Assembly (NCBI GenBank): GCA_902386085.1
Contig: CABMIA010000190.1
Span: forward strand, 1-15,335
Direction of reading: 5' to 3'
Length of the DNA: 15,335 nucleotides
DNA from: an uncultured archaeon
GTDB taxonomy: Archaea; Halobacteriota; Methanosarcinia; Methanosarcinales; Methanoperedenaceae
The notes under the pieces are model-generated. The model searched no databases. It was not told the origin of the DNA and saw only the letters and a program-made list of their open reading frames with translations. This document shows positions 1 to 6,202 of the stretch, in pieces (position 1 is the stretch's first letter; each line of letters starts with the position of its first letter). The position numbers and the translations under genes were made by a program.

Positions 1-753
1 GAGTTTGGGCGTCATAATGGGGGACGGGGATTCCTCGATGAGTTTCTGGTGACGCCGCTGTATTGAGCACTCGCGGTCGCCCACATGGATTATATTACCA
101 GATGAATCAGCCAGGATCTGGAATTCTATATGGCGCGGCTCTTCAAGGTATTTTTCTATGAACACAGTTGAATCCCCGAAAGTTGATTTTGCCACAGAAC
201 GGGCTGACTCGATCATCGCTATGAGGTCGCTGCTTTTTCTCACCACCTTCATGCCGATGCCTCCACCGCCTGACGACGCCTTGACTATTACAGGATATCC
301 GATGCTTTCAGCGATATCAAGAGCTTCATCAAAATCGTTTATGCCATTCTCGCTACCCGGAATTACCGGGATTCCCGCAGCCTTCATGGTCTTCTTGGCT
401 TCGATCTTGCTGCCCACGCTTTCAATGGCATGGCTAGTCGGGCCTATGAATGTTATTCCCTCTTTCTCGCAACGCGCAGCAAATTCCGGGTTCTCTGCAA
501 GAAAACCGTAGCCGGGGTGGATCGCCTGCGCGCCTGTTTTGTGCGCAACATCGAGAATATTGTCCATGTTCAGGTAGCTCTGGGTTGCGGGCGCAGGCCC
601 GATAAAATATGCCTCATCGGCATACTTTGCAAAAAGCGCGTTCTTATCCACTTCGCTATATACCGCCACGGTTTTTACGTCAAGCTCCCTGCACGCACGC
701 ATGACACGTATCGCGATTTCCCCGCGGTTGGCAATCAATATTTTTTTGAACAT
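1..753 (-). CDS. pycA: Pyruvate carboxylase subunit A (biotin carboxylase), 3' end outside the window
   Basis: Reverse-strand reading gives 251 residues that begin [20 protein letters not shown] and run off the window, about half of a roughly 490-500-residue protein. It is the ATP-dependent biotin carboxylase subunit, which carboxylates biotin carried by PycB. Visible: the N-terminal biotin carboxylase fold with [10 protein letters not shown] (79-88), the ATP-grasp lysine in VIVKAS (about 159), the glycine-rich loop [12 protein letters not shown] (160-171), and [19 protein letters not shown] (223-241). The ATG at 751-753 has a GGTGA ribosome site about 7 bases upstream. It could equally be labelled acetyl-CoA carboxylase AccC by sequence alone. 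The pyruvate carboxylase call rests on pycB lying upstream on the same strand. Confidence 0.93.
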   Translation of the reverse strand, partial: MFKKILIANRGEIAIRVMRACRELDVKTVAVYSEVDKNALFAKYADEAYFIGPAPATQSYLNMDNILDVAHKTGAQAIHPGYGFLAENPEFAARCEKEGITFIGPTSHAIESVGSKIEAKKTMKAAGIPVIPGSENGINDFDEALDIAESIGYPVIVKASSGGGGIGMKVVRKSSDLIAMIESARSVAKSTFGDSTVFIEKYLEEPRHIEFQILADSSGNIIHVGDRECSIQRRHQKLIEESPSPIMTPKL

Positions 754-798
754 TATCCGGTCACCAGTTGCGAATATTATATGATATATTATGCTTCA

Positions 799-1014
799 CT
801 AAGCATATATCAACCTGCCTCTGGGTTGAGGGATATCTCTTCCAAGCTCTCTGGCGGTTTCTATCCATTCCCCGATTATGATGAGAGCGTTTTTTATCGC
901 TTCTTCGTATGTCCTGCCATCTGCCATGCAACCTGGAAGCTCGGGTACTTCTACAAGGTAGGCATCATCATTCTCACTCCAATATACGACCATTTCATAT
1001 TTTATGTTCTCCAT
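799..1014 (-). CDS. hicB: HicB-family antitoxin
   Basis: A 71-residue protein with the HicB core: a DDAYLVEVPELPGCMADG strand-turn followed by TYEEAIKNA and a C-terminal EWIETARELG helix ending in PQPRGRLIYA. This is the short antitoxin class that lacks an added DNA-binding domain. It should bind and neutralise the HicA toxin encoded just upstream. I prefer the ATG at 1012-1014 because AGAGG lies seven bases before it. A TTG at 1018-1020 would overlap the hicA stop by four bases but would place the ribosome site too close. Either way hicA and hicB are translationally adjacent. The pair stands between pycB and pycA on the same strand. Confidence 0.9.
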   Translation of the reverse strand: MENIKYEMVVYWSENDDAYLVEVPELPGCMADGRTYEEAIKNALIIIGEWIETARELGRDIPQPRGRLIYA

Positions 1015-1016
1015 GT

Positions 1017-1274
1017 TCAATCCTCTTTTAGATGAAATTTATATTTGATAAATAAATTTCTCACCTGCTTAATCTGATATTGCTTTGCGTTTCCATCTTT
1101 CAACGGTTGTACGTTAATTATTTCAAAAACATGTTCTTTAGAGAAAATATGGTGGTCACCTCGTATTCTTTCCAAAAAACCGTATCGTAATAAAAGCTTT
1201 CTTAAATCTTGAAATTTTATGTTTCTGTCATTTCTGCCAGTGAGAATTTTATCCAGAACTTTATCCATACTCAT
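1017..1274 (-). CDS. hicA: HicA-family mRNA interferase toxin
   Basis: An 85-residue protein of the HicA toxin family, dsRBD-like ribonucleases that cleave mRNA during translation arrest. The signature is LLLRYGFLERIRGDHHIF (about 27-44), with the catalytic histidine in GDHH (41-42), followed by EIINVQP and the conserved tail KQYQIKQVRNLF. The length is normal for the subclass with an N-terminal extension, so the toxin looks intact. The order here is toxin first, antitoxin second, as in most hicAB loci. Its ATG overlaps the stop of a small upstream ORF (ATGA at 1271-1274), which suggests translational coupling. An in-frame ATG at 1268 is a possible alternative start. Confidence 0.9.
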   Translation of the reverse strand: MSMDKVLDKILTGRNDRNIKFQDLRKLLLRYGFLERIRGDHHIFSKEHVFEIINVQPLKDGNAKQYQIKQVRNLFIKYKFHLKED

Positions 1275-1426
1275 TGCTCATTTGTTTTTTCTTTCATAAT
1301 TTGAATGATTTTTTTGATTTCTTTTTCTGGTTGAGTTTCATCTCGTCTTTTATATCGGCTTATCTCATCTTTTATTATCAATGCCAATTCTTTGCCTAAT
1401 CTTGGTTTGAGATTTAAAATGTCCAA
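1271..1426 (-). CDS. Small unrecognised ORF coupled to hicA
   Basis: A 51-residue reading frame opens at a TTG (1424-1426), reads MDILNLKPRLGKELALIIKD and then a highly charged Lys/Glu-rich helical tail, and its TGA overlaps the hicA ATG by the ATGA arrangement. I do not recognise it. An ATG at 1446-1448 in a neighbouring frame would give MKLEEVS and then join this frame if one base were shifted, so the annotated start may hide a frameshift or an older, longer gene. The position inside a pycB-to-pycA cassette and the coupled stop/start favour a real member of the toxin-antitoxin transcript, but the size and weak start keep confidence low. Confidence 0.35.
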   Translation of the reverse strand: MDILNLKPRLGKELALIIKDEISRYKRRDETQPEKEIKKIIQIMKEKTNEQ

Positions 1427-1470
1427 TAGAGACTTCTTCTAATTTCATACTTCTGTTTTTTTGAATATGA

Positions 1471-3183
1471 TTATCCAATCACAATCAGTGCATCACCTGC
1501 ACTTACCGTGCCGCCCTCTTTAACAAAGATATCCTTGACAGTGCCTGCGTGCGGCGCATGGATATTATTTTCCATTTTCATGGCTTCAAGAACCAGCACT
1601 ACATCCCCTTTGGTCACAGCGTCGCCTTTTTTTACCTTTATCTTCAGTACCATGCCCTGCATGCTTGCATTAATTGCCCCGTCCACGGATTTTGAACGTT
1701 CCGCCTCTGCCGGCTTGACAGACATCCCGCCCCCGGCGGATAGGATTTTCACATTGAATAAGTCGCCATCAACCTCTACCTTGAACTCGGTAGGCAGGGG
1801 CGCAGCTTTTCCATTGCCAGGCCTCGGAGCTTCAAGCGTCTCTTCTTTTGCTTCGCCGCGCAAGAACTTTGGGGCTATCGCAGGATACAAAGCGTAGGTA
1901 AGAATATCTTCAGGTTTCCTGACGATCCCGAGCGCATTCGCCTCTTTCGTTACTTTATCAAGTTCAGGCGGCAGGAGATCCGCAGGCCGGCAGGTGATGG
2001 GTTTTTCATCACCCAGTATCCTGGCGATTATTTCCCTGCTTATCGGGGCAGGCGTGCGCCCGTATAGGCCCTTGACGTAATCCTTCACTTCTTTCGGAAC
2101 AACTTTGTAGCGTTCACCCATCAATACGTTCAGCACAGCCTGAGTGCCCACGATCTGGCTTGTGGGAGTGACGAGAGGAGGATAACCCAGTTCTTCACGC
2201 ACTTTTGGCATTTCGGCAAGAACAGCTTCGTATTTATCAAGGGCATTCTGTTCTTTTAACTGCGATACGAGATTGGAGAGCATCCATCCCGGGATCTGGT
2301 ATTTCAAAACATTCGTATCTATCCTTTCTGAGATCGGATCGAGGATGCCGCGGTATTTTTCTTTTACCTCTTCAAAGTATTTTTTTATCTCTGTGAGCAG
2401 GAAGAGGTCAAGACCGGTATCATAAGGCGTTCCTTTAAGCGCTGCAACAATGGTCTCTGTTGGCGGCTGAGACGTGCCCCATGCAAATGTCGAAAAAGCC
2501 GTATCCAGGATATCAACCCCGGCCTCGCATGCAAAAAGATAGCTCATCGGCGCCATCCCGCTCGTGCAGTGGCTGTGCAGGTCAACCGGGATGCTTATTT
2601 CTTCTTTCAGCGCGCTTACAAGGTCAAAAGCATTCTGCGGCGAGATAAGTCCCGCCATGTCCTTGATGCACAGGGAATCGCATCCGAGTTCCTCAAGTTC
2701 CTTTGCCATCTTTACATACAGGGGGATGGGATGCACCGGGCTTATGGTATAGCAAACCGTGCCCTGCACATGAGCACCCACGCGTTTTGCGGTCGAAATC
2801 GACACTTCCATGTTACGAATGTCGTTGACAGCATCGAAAATCCTGAATATGTCAATCCCGCTCTCCGCTGCATGCTCAACGAATTTGACTACAATGTCAT
2901 CAGAATAATGCCTGTAACCCACAAGGTTCTGGCCGCGCAGCAGCATCTGGAGGGGCGTTTTCCGGATGGCTTTTTTAAGGGCGCGAAGCCTGTCCCAGTG
3001 ATCTTCGTTCAGATAGCGTATCGAGGAGTCAAAAGTAGCCCCGCCCCACACTTCAAGCGAAAAAAATCCAGCCTCGTCCATCTTCTCTGCAATGGGAAGC
3101 ATATCTCTTGTTCGCATCCTCGTGGCGATGAGGGACTGGTGTGCATCTCGAAGCGTAGTGTCTGTGAGTTTTACCTGGGGCAT
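1471..3183 (-). CDS. pycB: Pyruvate carboxylase subunit B (carboxyltransferase plus biotin carrier)
   Basis: A 570-residue protein, full length for the archaeal/OadA-type subunit. It transfers CO2 from carboxybiotin to pyruvate, giving oxaloacetate for anabolism. The N-terminal HMGL-like TIM barrel starts with TDTTLRDAHQSL (7-18), with metal ligand D13. The active-site lysine is in CIKDMAG (K174) and metal-binding histidines are in DLHSHCTSG (H203, H205). A conserved carboxylase domain follows, then a linker rich in Pro/Ala/Gly and a C-terminal biotinyl domain with EAMKMEN, the biotinylated lysine being about residue 536. No Shine-Dalgarno site is visible before the ATG. An AT-rich TATA-like element near 3217-3226 may give a short-leader transcript. 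Oxaloacetate decarboxylase alpha subunit is the main alternative label; the linked biotin carboxylase gene argues for pyruvate carboxylase. Confidence 0.94.
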   Translation of the reverse strand: MPQVKLTDTTLRDAHQSLIATRMRTRDMLPIAEKMDEAGFFSLEVWGGATFDSSIRYLNEDHWDRLRALKKAIRKTPLQMLLRGQNLVGYRHYSDDIVVKFVEHAAESGIDIFRIFDAVNDIRNMEVSISTAKRVGAHVQGTVCYTISPVHPIPLYVKMAKELEELGCDSLCIKDMAGLISPQNAFDLVSALKEEISIPVDLHSHCTSGMAPMSYLFACEAGVDILDTAFSTFAWGTSQPPTETIVAALKGTPYDTGLDLFLLTEIKKYFEEVKEKYRGILDPISERIDTNVLKYQIPGWMLSNLVSQLKEQNALDKYEAVLAEMPKVREELGYPPLVTPTSQIVGTQAVLNVLMGERYKVVPKEVKDYVKGLYGRTPAPISREIIARILGDEKPITCRPADLLPPELDKVTKEANALGIVRKPEDILTYALYPAIAPKFLRGEAKEETLEAPRPGNGKAAPLPTEFKVEVDGDLFNVKILSAGGGMSVKPAEAERSKSVDGAINASMQGMVLKIKVKKGDAVTKGDVVLVLEAMKMENNIHAPHAGTVKDIFVKEGGTVSAGDALIVIG

Positions 3184-3327
3184 ATTTCTGTGGGCTTAAT
3201 AGGTTGCAGTGTTATTTAATTTATGGTATTTTTCAGTTTCTGTCACTCATTTTCTCACGTTGTTTATATCCTGTTAAAATCCAAGATTTTAACCATTGAA
3301 GGCAATGTACCTTTGATGGATATTTGC

Positions 3328-3404
3328 TCAACACTACAAAGAACGCGAAGAGAGCAAAGTCTATTAACAACAATCTTTGCGAACTTTGCGCTCTCTGCGG
3401 TTGA
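3328..3404. repeat. Imperfect inverted repeat (REP-like)
   Basis: Left arm 3328-3359 and right arm 3375-3404 are imperfect reverse complements around a 15-base loop. Both ends share tcaac/gttga and both inner ends share caaag/ctttg, with repeated gcgaaag- and gagagc-like words inside. Short repeats of this ctttgcg/ctctgcggtt style are scattered through many environmental genomes, probably as REP or MITE-like elements; that is recalled rather than measured here. The surrounding 3184-3477 gap holds no gene that I can support. Confidence 0.55.
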
Positions 3405-3447
3405 AAACTCTGTTTTCGCAATCGAAAGTAAACCTAAATGACAGAGC

Positions 3448-3457
3448 ACAAATATAT
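3448..3457 (+). promoter_or_regulatory. TATA-like element before the STAND gene
   Basis: acaaatatatg lies about 26 bases before the GTG at 3478. That is the usual TATA-to-start distance in archaea, and no Shine-Dalgarno motif precedes the GTG. The gene is therefore probably transcribed as a leaderless mRNA starting at or near the GTG. This is a positional inference only. Confidence 0.4.
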
Positions 3458-3477
3458 GAAGAGAAATAGATGATAAC

Positions 3478-4614
3478 GTGAAACACTTCCTAGTTTATAT
3501 CGATTCTTTAGGATATGAAAAAAGAGCAGAGGAGGATGCAAAAAATACAGATCGTCCTGTAGAGGATATTCGAGAGTCGTATATAGATAGCATTGAGAAG
3601 AGATTGAAAGAACTTAAGAAAAGAGAGATTATAGAAAATTATAAAAAATCAGAGTATGGTGATGATTTTGTTGTGTTCACAGATAGCATCTGGAACGCTT
3701 TTAAAAGCATTGGTGAAGTTTTAAAAGCTAATTTGCCTCTTGCTATAGGTATTGGTTTTTTGAAAGTTGATGATTTGTATTTGATTGAACGAAGTAATGA
3801 AACGATATCAAACCTTAAAACCTACGTAGTTCCCAAATATAAAAATTTCTACGAAAGGGAGTATGGCGAACATTCGTTGACGCAAACCTTTATCCTTTTT
3901 ACACCAGAAGCATACGAGCAGCTCGACTCAAAAAGGAGATGTTCTAAACCATACCCATCTGCAGAATTTTATTCTATCGAGAGAAATGAATTTGAAAAGG
4001 AGTTAAAAGTTCTTGAATTTCTTGAGAAAATAGGCTCGCATAGGACTGAATACAGAGAAATAGAAGAACTGTATGTGGCGCCAAAGAACTATGATATGAT
4101 TAAAAGCATATTGGAAAAGCATAATATTGTTTTCATTGTTGGCGACGCAGAAATGGGTAAGACATATACAGCGATCAAGCTGCTATTGGAATATTCCAAA
4201 GGTTATGAACCTAAATATATTCCTGAAGAGAGAAGAAAAGATCAGTGGGAGTTTATCAGACAAAATGTTGACTTTGATGACAAAGTGATTTATTTTGAAG
4301 ACCCTTGGGGGAAAGTAGAATTTGAGACACCAGAGAGTCTCTTAACAGAGATAGGAAGTATCATTAGGGTAATAAAGAGAAAAAGATGCAAGATAATTAT
4401 AACTTCGAGAGAGAAAGTTTTCAAAGAATTTGAAAAAAGAAAAGAAATTTCAGAAGATTTGTGGCAATACGTGGTCCAGCTCAAAGTGAATTCGTCATAC
4501 AGCAGAGAAAATTTGAAGGCCATACTAAAAAAATATATCGATGTTTTTGAGCCGATATGGGCTTGTGATAAAGGACTAAGAACATTGCTTTTAAAGCAAT
4601 CGGAGTTAAGCTGA
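3478..4614 (+). CDS. nSTAND3-type NTPase with N-terminal nucleotide-cyclase-like domain (fragment 1)
   Basis: This 378-residue piece starts at GTG 3478; an in-frame stop at 3457 leaves no earlier start. Residues 1 to about 185 resemble a class III nucleotide cyclase palm: a first strand FLVYIDSLGY with candidate metal ligand D9, a hairpin YGDDFVVFTD with D62/D63, a strand PLAIGIGFLKVD (87-98), and a late segment FILFTPEAYEQL (138-149). Residues about 197-365 are the NTPase: P-loop GDAEMGKT (222-229), Walker B-like VIYFEDPWG (270-278), the ED-P-aromatic-G form typical of nSTAND3, and a sensor-like IIITSRE (306-312). From about residue 368 the reading leaves the true frame and stops at TGA 4612-4614. 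The NTPase assignment is firm; the cyclase reading is pattern matching on motifs. Confidence 0.8.
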   Translation: MKHFLVYIDSLGYEKRAEEDAKNTDRPVEDIRESYIDSIEKRLKELKKREIIENYKKSEYGDDFVVFTDSIWNAFKSIGEVLKANLPLAIGIGFLKVDDLYLIERSNETISNLKTYVVPKYKNFYEREYGEHSLTQTFILFTPEAYEQLDSKRRCSKPYPSAEFYSIERNEFEKELKVLEFLEKIGSHRTEYREIEELYVAPKNYDMIKSILEKHNIVFIVGDAEMGKTYTAIKLLLEYSKGYEPKYIPEERRKDQWEFIRQNVDFDDKVIYFEDPWGKVEFETPESLLTEIGSIIRVIKRKRCKIIITSREKVFKEFEKRKEISEDLWQYVVQLKVNSSYSRENLKAILKKYIDVFEPIWACDKGLRTLLLKQSELS

Positions 4615-4622
4615 GAACTCCA

Positions 4623-5057
4623 ATGAGCGTCAAGAAATTAATAGAATCTTCAAAAGATGTGAGAAGCATAGATAGTTTCTGGGTTGTGATTGAGAAAGCA
4701 TCTGAAGAAACAAAAATAGCATTTGCCAAAGAGATAAAAGAAATATTCAACAGAGAAGAATATGATAAACTAGTCTTTCTAAGTTTTACTTACATAGGGA
4801 TAGAACATAATGTTGCCAAATCATATTATATAGAGATTTTAGCAAATTTAGGATATAACTTAATTAAAGCTAAAGATTTTGATGATTTTTTGGAAGAATT
4901 TAAAGAGGTTGAAACTCTTAAAGCATTAAGATACATTCATCCGTCATACGAGGATGCTTTCGGACTTGCATTGACTGATTCCGGCAAGCCCAATAATATC
5001 TGCAAGAACATATTTTCGAAAGTCTTATTTAGCTCTCAGAAAAGGGTGACGCGATAG
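4623..5057 (+). CDS. STAND protein middle fragment (winged-helix/arm region, out of frame)
   Basis: The frame is open from 4572, and the first ATG in it is 4623, giving 144 residues. MSVKKLIESSKD, a helical segment, then RYIHPSYEDAFGLAL resemble the region that follows the NTPase core in nSTAND3 proteins, where an IHPSY/FHPSF-like motif is common. Reading upstream of the ATG gives NIAFKAIGVKLRTP, which joins naturally to the first fragment, so the ATG is unlikely to be a genuine start. No ribosome site precedes it. The frame ends at TAG 5055-5057 just after the point where the repeat region continues in the next frame. I treat it as part of one broken gene. Confidence 0.55.
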   Translation: MSVKKLIESSKDVRSIDSFWVVIEKASEETKIAFAKEIKEIFNREEYDKLVFLSFTYIGIEHNVAKSYYIEILANLGYNLIKAKDFDDFLEEFKEVETLKALRYIHPSYEDAFGLALTDSGKPNNICKNIFSKVLFSSQKRVTR

Positions 5058-6124
5058 AGAAAGTTGCAATTTCTATTGCTGATAACTTCGATAAACTTCC
5101 AGATGATGTAAAGATTAAACTATTGCTCAAACTCTCAGAAAATAAGATTGTTGCGAAAAGTGTTGCAATATCTTTAATATTTTATTTTGATCAACTCGCT
5201 GAAGATGTCAGGAACAAAGTATTGATAAATCTAAATCTTTCTGGGAAAGATGCAGTTGCATGGGTTGTAGCAAGATTTTTAGCAGATAATTTTTACAAGC
5301 TCCCAGAGGATTTATTATTGAAGCTTTCTTCGAACGATGAAGCTGCATGGGGTATTGCAAAGGGTATAGCAAACAATTTCGATAAATTTCCTGAAGAAAT
5401 ACGAAATAAATTATTGCTAAAACTCTCTGAGAAGAGTGAATCTGCATGGATTGTAGCAAGAATTATAGCAGATAACTTCGATAAACTTCCAGAGGATTTA
5501 AGGGATTTGTTTTTTGAACTCTCTGAAAAAGATAATGCCGCTGTGATGTTAGTATGGGTAGTGGCAGATAATTTCGATAAACTTCCTGTAGAACAGGGAA
5601 AGAATATACTATTAAAATTTTCTAATAATTATGATGCATTAAGTAGAGTAGTATGGGCCATAATGAATAATTTTGATAAGATCCCAACAGATACAAGATA
5701 TGAAATATTACTTAAACTTTCAGAGAAGAAAAATGTGGCAAGTACAATAGCATGGGCTTTGGCAGATAATTTCGATAAGTTTCCAGAAGATATTAGAAAT
5801 GAACTACTGAATAAGCTTTCGAAGATGGATGGAACTGCTGTGGATATTACAAGAATGTTAGCAGATAATTTTGATAAAATCCCGGAGGATATAAGGAACC
5901 TGCTATTTAAATTCTCTGAGAGAGACGATGTTGCATGGTGTGTCGCAAAGATGTTAGTCAATAATTTCGATAAACTCCCTGAAGATATACGGGACAAACT
6001 GTTGATTAGCCTTTCAAAGAAAGATGAAACTGCAAGGATTGTAGCAAAATCGATAGCGAATAATTTCGATAAACTTTCAGAGAATGTTAGATATTTATAT
6101 GAAAAAGTAGCTATAATATTATAA
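5033..6124 (+). CDS. STAND protein C-terminal helical-repeat fragment
   Basis: Open from 5033; the first internal ATG is 5123 (333 residues), but repeats already begin before it with ADNFDKLPDDV, so that ATG is not the true beginning. About eleven copies of a 31-34-residue unit follow. The unit runs approximately as PEDIRNKLLLKLSEKDD, then an Ala/Trp/Val-rich helix, then ADNFDKL. Each unit predicts two helices, so the whole should form a HEAT- or TPR-like superhelix. The DNA copies are also similar: gataatttcgataaa-like words recur about every 93-99 bases. In STAND proteins such a C-terminal array usually senses the ligand. The final unit decays into LYEKVAIIL before the TAA, so the C terminus looks natural. 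A T run follows at 6125-6130. Confidence 0.6.
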   Translation, partial: LSEKGDAIEKVAISIADNFDKLPDDVKIKLLLKLSENKIVAKSVAISLIFYFDQLAEDVRNKVLINLNLSGKDAVAWVVARFLADNFYKLPEDLLLKLSSNDEAAWGIAKGIANNFDKFPEEIRNKLLLKLSEKSESAWIVARIIADNFDKLPEDLRDLFFELSEKDNAAVMLVWVVADNFDKLPVEQGKNILLKFSNNYDALSRVVWAIMNNFDKIPTDTRYEILLKLSEKKNVASTIAWALADNFDKFPEDIRNELLNKLSKMDGTAVDITRMLADNFDKIPEDIRNLLFKFSERDDVAWCVAKMLVNNFDKLPEDIRDKLLISLSKKDETARIVAKSIANNFDKLSENVRYLYEKVAIIL

Positions 6125-6202
6125 TTTTTTAACTCAGAGATTTAAATAATTTCAAAAAATTCATCCCGACTCAAAAGGCGGAGGGATTCTTGATGCCACG
6201 AA

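Larger units (their letters stand above)
3478..6124 (+). pseudogene. Frameshifted cyclase-like/nSTAND3 NTPase/helical-repeat protein (whole locus)
   Basis: Three consecutive plus-strand frames (listed separately) read as one protein of about 880 residues if one base is restored near 4578-4583 and one near 5029-5033. At the first junction the frame change continues DKGL into NIAFKAIGVKLRTPMSVKKL; at the second it continues KVLF into LSEKGDAIEKVAISIADNFD, which matches the downstream repeat consensus exactly. Both are explained by loss of one A from a short A run. The conceptual protein has a cyclase-like palm domain, an nSTAND3 P-loop NTPase and about eleven helical repeats, the layout of a signal-transducing STAND sensor. 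No other stop interrupts it, so it is either a recent pseudogene or an intact gene with two sequencing errors. Confidence 0.75.

Noticed and set aside
430..1035. Long plus-strand frame of 201 codons opposite pycA and hicB
   Set aside because: It is the complement of two clearly conserved minus-strand genes, has no recognisable domain and crosses a gene boundary.
2569..3219. Plus-strand frame of 216 codons opposite pycB
   Set aside because: Shadow of the conserved carboxyltransferase domain; no ribosome site and no domain.
4570..5045. Programmed ribosomal frameshifting in the STAND gene
   Set aside because: Two shifts at sites without a convincing slippery heptamer or downstream structure; simple base loss explains both better.
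5208..5997. Antisense frames of 83 and 122 codons opposite the repeat region
   Set aside because: They mirror the repeat periodicity of the plus-strand gene and have no start signals.
5080..6080. Regular ~96-base repetition that could suggest a CRISPR array or DNA satellite
   Set aside because: Units are multiples of three, in frame, diverged at third positions and encode a coherent helical repeat; no short identical repeats with unique spacers.
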